From the NCBI RefSeq assembly GCF_001938985.1, contig NZ_MKIN01000024.1, positions 407-64,406 on the forward strand: 64,000 nt of DNA, read 5' to 3'. Position numbers and translations under genes: made by a program. Below the pieces are notes generated by a model. The model was not told the origin of the DNA, did no database searches, and saw only the letters and a program-made list of their open reading frames with translations. Below, piece after piece: positions 54,980-63,821 of the stretch. The stretch is from Gillisella taibaishanensis. GTDB taxonomy: Bacteria > Pseudomonadota > Alphaproteobacteria > Rhizobiales > Rhizobiaceae. Positions within the stretch are counted from its first letter, which is position 1. Each line of letters starts with the position of its first letter.

Positions 54980-55571
54980 TGCGATACTTTTCCGCTCAAA
55001 GGGTCGTAGTTATCCCTGAAAATCAGTAGTTAATTAAAATCGTTTTTTTGATTTTCAGCTGAAATTGACGGTGAATTTGATGAATGATGTGTGTTTATAG
55101 TAAGTTTTTCTTCGGTCAACTGACGTAAAATTGCAATCTGTTTCTTTTGTTGTCCTTTAGGTGTGGGACACGCGCTGCTCACTGAGCGTCATGACTAGAT
55201 GTCGCAGTTGCGAAAGCATGCGACGATACTGTCCCCAATCAGCGCAGGGTGGCAATGCTTCAACCTGAAGCTCAAGATGCCGAGAGATATGAATTAATGT
55301 CCACCAACTCAGTGCACCACGATTTCAGCCCACCAGCCATTGTCTTTATTGGGTTTAAATGTGGGACAGAGGAATGCTCCGATTTGCGACATTGATAGCC
55401 GTAAGATCGTGGCTTATTTTTTTGGTGAAAACCGAGGGACGGGGGCGAAAATAGGGAGTTAGCCTCATTGCCAGCTGAAAACGCGCTGACCCATTTGGAA
55501 TGCGGCAAGGACCTGTGCTAGAGAATTGCTTCCGCCGCCCGTGATGCGGTTCCTATGAGATTTGAAACAGC
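54980..55571. other. AT-rich gap, possible insertion-sequence relic
   Basis: This 592-base gap has lower GC than its neighbours and no convincing gene. It holds an inverted repeat CTGAAAATCA/TGATTTTCAG (55016-55025/55049-55058) and two copies of TTTARRTGTGGGACA (55156-55170 and 55354-55368). On the minus strand 55272-55508 is an open 78-codon frame with no recognised product. The combination suggests a decayed mobile-element end, possibly IS21-like, but I cannot confirm a family or ends. Confidence 0.3.
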
Positions 55572-56864
55572 TTGTTAGCCGAAATTGTCACTGTTGTCCT
55601 GCTCACCATCTTGAACGGCGTATTGGCAATGTCCGAACTGGCGGTCGTCTCCGCCCGGCCGGCCCGATTGAAGGTCCTGGCTGAAGCCGGGCATCGTGGC
55701 GCTGCCGTTGCCATCAGACTGGCGGAAAATCCGGGCCGCTTCCTGTCGACCGTGCAGATCGGTATTACCCTTGTCGGCGTTCTCTCTGGTGCTTTTTCCG
55801 GCGCTACTCTCGGCGCTCGTCTTACTCAATGGCTTCTGACCCAGGGCATGAGCGAGGCGCTGTCCAGTACGCTTGGCGTTGGTATCGTCGTTGTCGGCAT
55901 TACCTACTTGTCGCTGATTGTCGGCGAACTCGTGCCCAAGCAGATCGCGCTGCGCAATCCCGAATTGATCGCATCGCGGATGGCCGGCGCCATGTTGGTG
56001 CTTTCCAAGATTTCGCTTCCTTTGGTTTGGTTGCTGGATGGCTCCGGTCGGGCGGTCCTTTCGCTGCTCGGTCAGAAGGGTGCCTCATCGGGCACCGTCA
56101 CGGACGAGGAAATCAAGACGGTGCTGGCCGAAGCCCAAAGCGCCGGCGTGATCGAATCGGAAGAATCGCAAATGATTTCCGGCGTCATGCGGCTTGCCGA
56201 CCGCACGGCCCGTGGCCTGATGACCCCGCGCCGTGATGTCGAGGCGATCAGTGTCGACGACACGATCGAGGAAATCCGCGAGACACTGCGCGAGAGCCAG
56301 CATTCTCGCCTGCCTGTCAGAAACGGTAATTCCGACGAAATTATCGGCGTGATGCTGGTCAAGAATTTCTACGACGCCCTTGCCAATGGCGGCACGATCG
56401 ACATCCGCTCCATAACCAGCGAAGTGCCTATTGTCTCCGATCTCGCCGGTGCAATCGACATCATCCAGTCGATCCGCAAGACCGTGCTGCATATGGTTCT
56501 GGTCTATGATGAATACGGCCACTTCGAAGGCATCATCACATCCGGCGATATTCTCGAGGCCATTACCGGCGCGTTTCAGGAGGATGGTGAGGAAGAGCCC
56601 GCGCTGGTCATGCGCGAAGACGGCTCCTATCTTGTGGCCGGCTGGACTCCCATCGATGAATTCATCGAGCATATCCGCGTGCCTGTTGATGAAGACCCTG
56701 ACTTTACCACCGTTGCCGGCTTCGTGCTGGACGAGTTGAAGCGTATTCCAGCCTTGGGCGAGAGCTTCATCAAGAATGGCTGGAAATTCGAGGTCGTCGA
56801 CCTTGATGGCCGGCGCATCGACAAGCTGCTCGTTTCGCCGGTGCCGGCTGACGATCCTGATTGA
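55572..56864 (+). CDS. CNNM/CorC-type membrane protein with CBS domains (hemolysin family)
   Basis: A 430-residue inner-membrane protein: DUF21/CNNM domain with about four helices (1-175), a CBS pair (about 205-330, LMTPRRDVEAISVDDTIEEI) and a C-terminal CorC/HlyC domain. Relatives act in magnesium and cobalt efflux or metal homeostasis; the name hemolysin is historical. The start is TTG at 55572, giving MLAEIVTVVLLTILNGVLAM; the ribosome binding site is weak. Two small membrane proteins follow on the same strand. Confidence 0.88.
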   Translation: MLAEIVTVVLLTILNGVLAMSELAVVSARPARLKVLAEAGHRGAAVAIRLAENPGRFLSTVQIGITLVGVLSGAFSGATLGARLTQWLLTQGMSEALSSTLGVGIVVVGITYLSLIVGELVPKQIALRNPELIASRMAGAMLVLSKISLPLVWLLDGSGRAVLSLLGQKGASSGTVTDEEIKTVLAEAQSAGVIESEESQMISGVMRLADRTARGLMTPRRDVEAISVDDTIEEIRETLRESQHSRLPVRNGNSDEIIGVMLVKNFYDALANGGTIDIRSITSEVPIVSDLAGAIDIIQSIRKTVLHMVLVYDEYGHFEGIITSGDILEAITGAFQEDGEEEPALVMREDGSYLVAGWTPIDEFIEHIRVPVDEDPDFTTVAGFVLDELKRIPALGESFIKNGWKFEVVDLDGRRIDKLLVSPVPADDPD

Positions 56865-56907
56865 TCGGTGCTGAGTGGATGAGATTGGCTTGGCGAAGGC
56901 GTGAAGC

Positions 56908-57135
56908 ATGACGGTTGTTCATAACGAGCGCACCAAGTTTGTTGCCAACGCCTTCGATCGTGCCTCGACATCCTGTCTGACGGTCGGCGTCTTCGCGCCG
57001 ATCGCCGCCGCACTCTATACGCCCGCGACGGCGGTTGCTCACGTGCTTCCCTTTATTTTATCGGCCATCTGTTGGCTTTTCGCCGCTGCCGTATTACATT
57101 TGTCTGGAAGACGTATCCTGCGGAGACTCCAATGA
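56908..57135 (+). CDS. Small membrane protein, unknown
   Basis: A 75-residue protein with two hydrophobic segments (about 22-44 and 48-66) and a basic C-terminal RRILRRLQ. GAAGGCGTGAAGC lies before the ATG. It starts 43 bases after the CNNM/CorC gene, and its TGA overlaps the start of the next small gene by 4 bases (ATGA). Family not recognised. Confidence 0.55.
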   Translation: MTVVHNERTKFVANAFDRASTSCLTVGVFAPIAAALYTPATAVAHVLPFILSAICWLFAAAVLHLSGRRILRRLQ

Positions 57136-57257
57136 ACGAATTGCAGATATTCGCATTCGTGGTTCTGCCGCTCTCGATTGCGGCCGGCGGATGGGCCTAT
57201 GCCTGGTTCTGGGAGCGGCGTGACCGCAACCGGCATCGCCTGCATCCGGGCGAATAA
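57132..57257 (+). CDS. 41-residue single-span membrane protein
   Basis: MNELQIFAFVVLPLSIAAGG then a WAYAWFW stretch and a charged tail ERRDRNRHRLHPGE: one membrane helix with a basic cytoplasmic end. It overlaps the previous gene by ATGA, so it would be translated by coupling. It is too short for most gene finders. Family not recognised; the composition resembles small subunits of membrane complexes. Confidence 0.5.
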   Translation: MNELQIFAFVVLPLSIAAGGWAYAWFWERRDRNRHRLHPGE

Positions 57258-57311
57258 CGGGTTCCAAGCCTTCCATTTATCTCCAGAATTCCATCATCCA
57301 CAATCGTCTAT

Positions 57312-57340
57312 CCACAGGCGTCTCTATTGCCTGTGGGTTT
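57312..57340 (+). terminator. Hairpin before HerA-like gene
   Basis: CCACAGGC (57312-57319) pairs with GCCTGTGG (57329-57336), followed by GTTTC. A modest terminator for the upstream membrane-protein genes. Confidence 0.45.
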
Positions 57341-57433
57341 CGGTAAGAACCTCGCTTCGTCATGATGAATATATGCTAAACACCTTGTCTCTGTCAGGCT
57401 GGTAACGGTCTTTTGCTGGAAAGGGTGGTTTGG

Positions 57434-58951
57434 GTGCAGGTCGGGATCGATATGGGAACCGTGGCGGGCGGGCAGCCTGCCAAGCTCGATATAGAAGAGC
57501 TGCTGGCGACCCGGCTTCTGGTCCAGGGCAATTCAGGCTCCGGCAAGTCGCATCTGCTGCGGCGTCTGCTGGAGCAGTCTGCTCCATGGGTGCAGCAGGT
57601 CATCATTGATCCCGAAGGCGATTTTGTTACGCTGTCAGACAAATACGGCCATCTCGTCGTCGATGGTGAACGCAGCGATGCCGAACTGATCGGCATTGCC
57701 AACCGCATTCGCCAGCACCGGGTGTCCTGTGTGCTGACGCTCGAAGGCCTCGATATCGAGCAGCAGATGCGCGCCGCCGGTGTCTTCCTGAACGGCTTGT
57801 TCGATGCCGAACGGGATTTCTGGTATCCGGTTCTGGTCGTGGTCGACGAAGCTCAGATGTTTGCGCCCTCGGTCGGCGGCGATGTCTCGGAAGATGCCCG
57901 CAAACTGTCGCTTGGCGCCATGACCAATCTGATGTGCCGTGGCCGTAAGCGTGGTCTTGCCGGTGTCATCGCCACCCAGCGTCTGGCCAAGCTCGCCAAG
58001 AACGTCGCCGCCGAAGCCTCCAACTTCCTGATGGGCCGCACCTTCCTCGATATCGACATGGCCCGCGCCGCCGATCTGCTCGGCATGGACCGCCGCCAGG
58101 CGGAAATGTTCCGCGACCTGAAGCGCGGCAATTTCGTAGCACTCGGTCCGGCCCTGTCGCGTCGGCCGCTGCCGATCGTGATTGGCGAGGTCGAGACTTC
58201 GGCGCGTTCGTCCAGCCCGAAGCTGATGCCGCTTCCCAACGCGCCGCAGGATGTCGAAGACCTGATCTTCACGCCAGATCCGGAAGAGTTCAACCGGCCG
58301 CTGGTGCGCCGCGCCCCGCCGGCACCGCGCCCGACCACCGATATCCTGGCCGAACTCGCCCGGGCGACGCCTGTGGCAAACGACGATCCGGCGCAGTCGC
58401 CGCGTCCTTCCCAGGCGGAGATTTCGCCGGAAGAGCGCGAGGAGCGGATGGCGGCGGTTCTCAACGAAATCCTCGACGATCCCCAGGCCGCCTATCGCAC
58501 CGATGCCGTCCTCTATCAGGAATTCCTGGTGCGCGCCCGTATGCGCAGGGTCGGCGGCCCGCCAATGGCAATGGGCGAATTTCGTCGCCGTGTCGCGGTG
58601 GCGAGAGCCGATATTGATGAGGAAACTGCGGCCTCCGACTCCTGGCAATCAGCGCTGTCTTTGTCGATGCGCGTCTCCGACGATCTTCAGGGCGTGTTCC
58701 TGCTGATGGCCAAGGCGGCAATCCGCAACGAGCCTTGCCCCTCGGATCTCCGGATTGCCCGGGCCTATGGCACACACTCTGCCCGCCGCGCCCGCCGGTT
58801 GCTCGGCTATTTCGAGGAGCAGGGCATGGTCGTGGTCCACACGGATTTTTCCGGCAAGCGCATCGTCGCTTTTCCCGATCTGGAAGCCGAGACCCAGCCT
58901 GGTGATCCCAATGCCGCCGACCTGCCGGAAAGCCGGACGGCTGCGGAGTAA
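57434..58951 (+). CDS. HerA-like ATP-binding protein (DUF87)
   Basis: A 505-residue FtsK/HerA-class ATPase. It has Walker A GNSGSGKSH (about 32-40), Walker B LVVVDEAQMF and sensor residues in VIATQRLAKLAKN. After about residue 260 comes a proline-rich linker and a C-terminal domain with winged-helix character. HerA proteins translocate DNA and normally pair with the nuclease NurA; no NurA lies nearby. The GTG at 57434 has GGAAAGGG 8 bases upstream; a TTG at 57413 is the alternative. Confidence 0.82.
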   Translation: MQVGIDMGTVAGGQPAKLDIEELLATRLLVQGNSGSGKSHLLRRLLEQSAPWVQQVIIDPEGDFVTLSDKYGHLVVDGERSDAELIGIANRIRQHRVSCVLTLEGLDIEQQMRAAGVFLNGLFDAERDFWYPVLVVVDEAQMFAPSVGGDVSEDARKLSLGAMTNLMCRGRKRGLAGVIATQRLAKLAKNVAAEASNFLMGRTFLDIDMARAADLLGMDRRQAEMFRDLKRGNFVALGPALSRRPLPIVIGEVETSARSSSPKLMPLPNAPQDVEDLIFTPDPEEFNRPLVRRAPPAPRPTTDILAELARATPVANDDPAQSPRPSQAEISPEEREERMAAVLNEILDDPQAAYRTDAVLYQEFLVRARMRRVGGPPMAMGEFRRRVAVARADIDEETAASDSWQSALSLSMRVSDDLQGVFLLMAKAAIRNEPCPSDLRIARAYGTHSARRARRLLGYFEEQGMVVVHTDFSGKRIVAFPDLEAETQPGDPNAADLPESRTAAE

Positions 58952-59030
58952 CGGGGGTTAACCCTCACCCTCTGGGCTCACCACCCGTCAGCGACGAAGT
59001 TGTGCCGCATTGGCTGGCCATGCTGGTGCT

Positions 59031-59981
59031 ATGACCCAAACCGTATCGACCCTCAACCGGAGGCAGATCGTGACCCTTGCCGCGCTGTCGCTGCTAGGCT
59101 TTGCAGACAAGAGCAGGGCGACGACCGTCGCTGCCGGGGAGATGCTGCTCTGGCCGGGCCGTGCGCCGGGCGGCGGCGGTCCAAGGCTTGGCCGGCGCAT
59201 CATTCACAAGGGTGCGCTTTTGAGGATCGCCACGCCGACGCTGCGGATGGTGCGCCCGGACAAGCCCAACGGCACGGTGGTGCTGATTGCTCCAGGCGGC
59301 GGCTATCGTTTTGTCGAGGAGCACAAGGAAGGCGAGGCCGCAGCGGTTTGGCTCGCCGCCCGCGGCATTACAGCCTTCATCCTGACCTATCGCCTGCCGG
59401 GCGAGGGTTGGTTCCTCGGTCCCTTCGCCCCCTTGCAGGATGCCCAGCGGGCTTTGCGGTTGATTCGTGCGCAAGGCGAGGCCCTCGGGCTCGATCCGGC
59501 CAAGATCGGCTGCATGGGCTTTTCCGCCGGCGGTCACCTGATGGGCATGCTTTCGACCCGCTTTGCCGAGCCGGTCTATCAGGCGGTGGACGAGGCAGAC
59601 ACGCACTCCGCCCGACCGGATTTCACCTTGCTGGCCTATCCCGTCATCACCTTGAAGCCGCCATCGGAGCACACCTGGACACGGGTTGAAATGGTCGGAA
59701 AACATCCGACTGATGCAGCTCTGGCGGCTTGGTCCGTGGAAACGCATGTTGGTCCGACCTGTCCTCCGGTTTTCATCGCCCATGCTAAGGACGATCCGGT
59801 CGCGCCGATCGGCAATGCGCGGATCATGCAGGCGGCTTGCGAAAAGGCAGGCGTGCCCGTCAATCTCGTAGAGCTGGAGACCGGCGGGCACGGCTTTGCT
59901 ATGGGGGATGCGGCCAACCATAAGGTGGTCTGGACGCCGGCGCTTGAAACCTGGATGCGAGATCGAGGTCTGTTGGCTTGA
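59031..59981 (+). CDS. Tat-exported alpha/beta hydrolase (acetylxylan esterase-like)
   Basis: A 316-residue esterase/lipase of the BD-FAE/acetylxylan-esterase type. The N-terminus has a twin-arginine signal (LNRRQIVTLAALSLLGFA). Oxyanion APGGGYRF, nucleophile GFSAGGH, acid HAKDDPVAP and histidine GGHGFAMG are all present. Likely acts on acetylated sugars in the periplasm. The ATG at 59031 is used; one at 59010 is possible. It is convergent with the next hydrolase. Confidence 0.82.
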   Translation: MTQTVSTLNRRQIVTLAALSLLGFADKSRATTVAAGEMLLWPGRAPGGGGPRLGRRIIHKGALLRIATPTLRMVRPDKPNGTVVLIAPGGGYRFVEEHKEGEAAAVWLAARGITAFILTYRLPGEGWFLGPFAPLQDAQRALRLIRAQGEALGLDPAKIGCMGFSAGGHLMGMLSTRFAEPVYQAVDEADTHSARPDFTLLAYPVITLKPPSEHTWTRVEMVGKHPTDAALAAWSVETHVGPTCPPVFIAHAKDDPVAPIGNARIMQAACEKAGVPVNLVELETGGHGFAMGDAANHKVVWTPALETWMRDRGLLA

Positions 59982-60009
59982 AGGTCGCGTCCGCCAGTTG
60001 GGCGTTCCC

Positions 60010-60978
60010 CTACTTGCGGGTGACAGTGCCGATCGCGTTTGCATGGGTCGCCAGGGATTGGCAGGCATTGTCCCAGGCGGGGTCGCCATTATAAAGCGCT
60101 GAGCGCAGATAGGCCCAGGTCATCCGCCGGGTGACTTCAAGCCGATCCGGATCTTCGTCGTCGGTTTCTTTGGCATCGTAGCCGGCTATGCCGCCCAACC
60201 CGTGCTTGGCGCCAAGTAGAGTGAGAATGGCATCCGCGCCGGGGCTCAGATGATAGGCATCGGCATGCCAGTCCGGTCCGCGCACCGTAATATGCGGGCT
60301 GTCATCGGCATCGCCGCAGACCACCAAGGTGCGACTGGTCAGCGTAGAGAAGTCAGGATTAAGAGCGGAATAGTGCTGGGCCGCATAAGCGCTGAGATCC
60401 GCGCCGCCCTTGCCCGGGGCCGCCAGAAGCACGCCGACTTTGACGCGTGGCTCAATCAGCCTGATGTCACGCGCCGTCTCATCCAACGGATCGTTCAGCC
60501 CGGCACCCAGCAACATGCCGACCGTCTGTCCGCCCAGGGAGTGCCCGACCGCAGCAATTTTGTCGCGGTCGAGACGACCCGCGATCCACGGCGCCTGCGC
60601 CTCGATTTCGTCCAGTCGGTCGAGGATCATCACCATGTCCTCAACGCGTGAACGCCAGAACAGTGGGCCGCCTGGTGCATCGGCCGCAAGACCGGCGACC
60701 TTGGAATTCAAATGCGTCGGCTGGATAACGACGAAGCCTTGTTCCGCATAGAAATTAGCGAGCGGACCATAGCCGTCCTTGGACGGGATATAGAGTGAGG
60801 GGCCATGGCCGTGCGACAGGAGAATGATCGGCAGCGAGCCGCCGTGCGTTGGTGCGGTGATCCGCATGTCGAGCGGTCGACCGCGCGCCGGTGCCGGGAG
60901 CGTAATGGAGTTGATCGAAAGCGTCGTCTGCGGAGCGCTGACGGGAATAAGGCGCGAGGCGCCAATGAGATTGTTCAT
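60010..60978 (-). CDS. Alpha/beta hydrolase under TetR control
   Basis: A 322-residue serine hydrolase related to PAF-acetylhydrolase/dienelactone-hydrolase-like enzymes. It has LPIILLSHGHG, nucleophile VGHSLGGQT, acid VCGDADDSPH and a C-terminal histidine region (GAKHGLGG). The ATG at 60978 has GAGGA 10 bases upstream. Its promoter holds a TetR operator, and the TetR gene is divergent from it, so the enzyme is probably induced by its substrate or a related compound. Confidence 0.82.
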   Translation of the reverse strand: MNNLIGASRLIPVSAPQTTLSINSITLPAPARGRPLDMRITAPTHGGSLPIILLSHGHGPSLYIPSKDGYGPLANFYAEQGFVVIQPTHLNSKVAGLAADAPGGPLFWRSRVEDMVMILDRLDEIEAQAPWIAGRLDRDKIAAVGHSLGGQTVGMLLGAGLNDPLDETARDIRLIEPRVKVGVLLAAPGKGGADLSAYAAQHYSALNPDFSTLTSRTLVVCGDADDSPHITVRGPDWHADAYHLSPGADAILTLLGAKHGLGGIAGYDAKETDDEDPDRLEVTRRMTWAYLRSALYNGDPAWDNACQSLATHANAIGTVTRK

Positions 60979-61032
60979 TTCTGGAGAATCCTCTTGTCGA
61001 CAAATTGCTCGATCGTCGAGCTTGTGATAAAA

Positions 61033-61047
61033 CGGAACCGTGTTCCG
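61033..61047. promoter_or_regulatory. TetR operator 1
   Basis: CGGAAC-CGT-GTTCCG: 6-bp inverted repeat with a 3-base centre, at about the hydrolase transcription start. Confidence 0.65.
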
Positions 61048-61053
61048 ATTTTT

Positions 61054-61082
61054 TATATACGGAACATTGTTCCGTTTATCAA
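61054..61082 (-). promoter_or_regulatory. Promoter of the hydrolase gene
   Basis: On the minus strand: TTGATA (61082-61077), 17-base spacer, TATATA (61059-61054). The spacer is filled by TetR operator 2. The self-complementary -10 hexamer could also serve the plus-strand TetR gene. Confidence 0.6.
61060..61074. promoter_or_regulatory. TetR operator 2
   Basis: CGGAAC-ATT-GTTCCG, extendable to 17 bp (61059-61075). It has the same arms as operator 1, with centres 27 bp apart, and lies in the promoter spacer. Confidence 0.7.
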
Positions 61083-61111
61083 GGGGCCTTATTGGCCAAT
61101 GGTGCCGTTCG

Positions 61112-61759
61112 ATGACCACGCAGAGGGATGAGGATGTGAATGCCGTTCAGGCAGACGATGTAACAGTGGCGTCGGAGGCTCCGACGAAACGTCGTCTTCG
61201 CGCTGATGCGGTGCGCAGCGAGGATGCGTTGCTGGAGGCTGCAAAGCTTGCGTTTGTCGAACTTGGTGTCGATGTGCCGGTGCGCGATATCGCGATGCGA
61301 GCTGGCGTCGGTGTTGGCACACTCTATCGCCGCTTTCCCACCCGCGCCGATCTGGTGACAGCAGTTTTTCGCCATGAGGTGGATGCTTGCACGGCCGAGG
61401 CGGCGGTTTTGGCCAAAACCTGCCCGCCGTTCGAGGCGCTGGCAGCGTGGCTGAAACGTTATACGGTATTTCTTGCCGCCAAGAAGGGGCTTGCCGCAGC
61501 ACTGCATTCGGGCGATCCGGCCTATCAAGGCCTGCCGGATTATTTCCGGGGAAATTTCGAGCCGGCTTTGACCAGCCTTTTAGCCAGTGCGGCTGATGCT
61601 GGCACGGTCCGCAGCGACATCGTGCCTTATGATCTGCTGAAGCTTGTCGGCAGCATGTCGGCCTCTGCCCTTGGAGACGAAGCATTCGTCATGCGCATGC
61701 TCGATCTGATCATCGACGGGCTGCGCTTTGGAGCGGACACGAAAGATGGGGCACCCTGA
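61112..61759 (+). CDS. TetR family transcriptional regulator
   Basis: A 215-residue regulator with helix-turn-helix VPVRDIAMRAGVGVGTLYRRFPTRADL (in part: GVGVGTLYRRFPT) and a helical C-terminal domain. The ATG at 61112 is chosen; the frame is open from 61040, within the operator region. It is divergent from the hydrolase gene with two matching palindromes between, so it probably represses both. Confidence 0.87.
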   Translation: MTTQRDEDVNAVQADDVTVASEAPTKRRLRADAVRSEDALLEAAKLAFVELGVDVPVRDIAMRAGVGVGTLYRRFPTRADLVTAVFRHEVDACTAEAAVLAKTCPPFEALAAWLKRYTVFLAAKKGLAAALHSGDPAYQGLPDYFRGNFEPALTSLLASAADAGTVRSDIVPYDLLKLVGSMSASALGDEAFVMRMLDLIIDGLRFGADTKDGAP

Positions 61760-61803
61760 ACGTCGGTGGAGCATGTTCAGGTTGCCGCTTTCGCGGGCGG
61801 ATG

Positions 61804-63036
<1,233 letters not shown>

Positions 63037-63821
63037 GGGAAAAGTCCATCAGGTTGGGCCGCTCGTGGGGCTTCGATAGAGGCGATACAGGACGCCGGTC
63101 GGGGCAAGCTAAGAGGCAAACGCGACAGCGTGAAATCCTGCATAATTTTCATATTCTATTTGCGACTAATGCGTCGCAAATAGAAGTATCAAGGTGCAAG
63201 CGTTTCACAAGATGCGTCTTTGCTCAAGCCGCTTTGTAAAAGTCGCCCAGCTTTATCATGATCACGATCAGGCTCAGGTTTGGCTTGCCGCGATATCTCG
63301 CAGCAGAAGGCTTCGTCAGGATTTTTTACATACACGAACGGGAATGTCTTCCGCTTTTTTGCATAAAATAAATATGAATTTCACTATTATTTATGCATCC
63401 ATAGGATGTGTACGGGAGGTGATGAGCATCTCTCAAGAATTCTTCGAAAATTTGCTGATGTCGCATTTCGCATCTCAATCTCTTAAAATGACTTTTATCA
63501 AGTTTCAAATTTAAGAGACTGTTTTGTATCCGTAAAACTACATTGTAGCCTTCGTGATAAAGCGGACCTGAAATTTTCAATCACGAAAAAGTGATGAAAT
63601 CCAATGCTGCATTGCGAGAGGCATCACATTTCAGTCCCTGGGGTGAATTACTTTTGGTTGTGTGATTTTGCGGCAAAACGATGCCGCCGGATCCGATGCG
63701 GCGCGGTCGATGTCCGCAGGACAATCTGCGGCCCGCCTGCCGTGCTGCTCCCGCCGCCGTGGACCGGACGGTCTCCATGGCGGCTCTTCAGCCAGGTCGT
63801 TTTTCACGGAGGATTTATGCG
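63037..63821. other. 785-base gene-poor, AT-rich gap with inverted repeats
   Basis: No convincing gene. Three inverted repeats lie in it: 63154-63185 (13-bp arms), 63360-63397 (TGCATAAA/TTTATGCA, AT-rich) and 63551-63587 (TTCGTGAT/ATCACGAA). A 30-codon frame at 63422-63514 follows GGAGGTGAT, but the spacing to its ATG is too short. The region may hold regulatory sites for pepT and the carbonic anhydrase, or a small RNA. Confidence 0.5.
63154..63185. promoter_or_regulatory. Long inverted repeat upstream of pepT
   Basis: TTCTATTTGCGAC (63154-63166) and its exact reverse complement GTCGCAAATAGAA (63173-63185) flank TAATGC. On the minus strand it contains TTGCGA and TAGAAT at -35/-10-like spacing (15 bases), so it may be an operator over a pepT promoter. 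Confidence 0.55.

Noticed and set aside
57434..58951. HerA-like ATPase as part of a defence system
   Set aside because: Neighbours are a metal-homeostasis-type membrane protein and an esterase; no nuclease, Sir2 or other defence partner is present.
63422..63514. 30-codon frame after GGAGGTGAT, a perfect anti-Shine-Dalgarno match
   Set aside because: The ATG overlaps the GGAGGTGAT element, so the spacing is too short; the product has no recognisable feature. The same 12-mer near 46889 is within chance for a window of this size.
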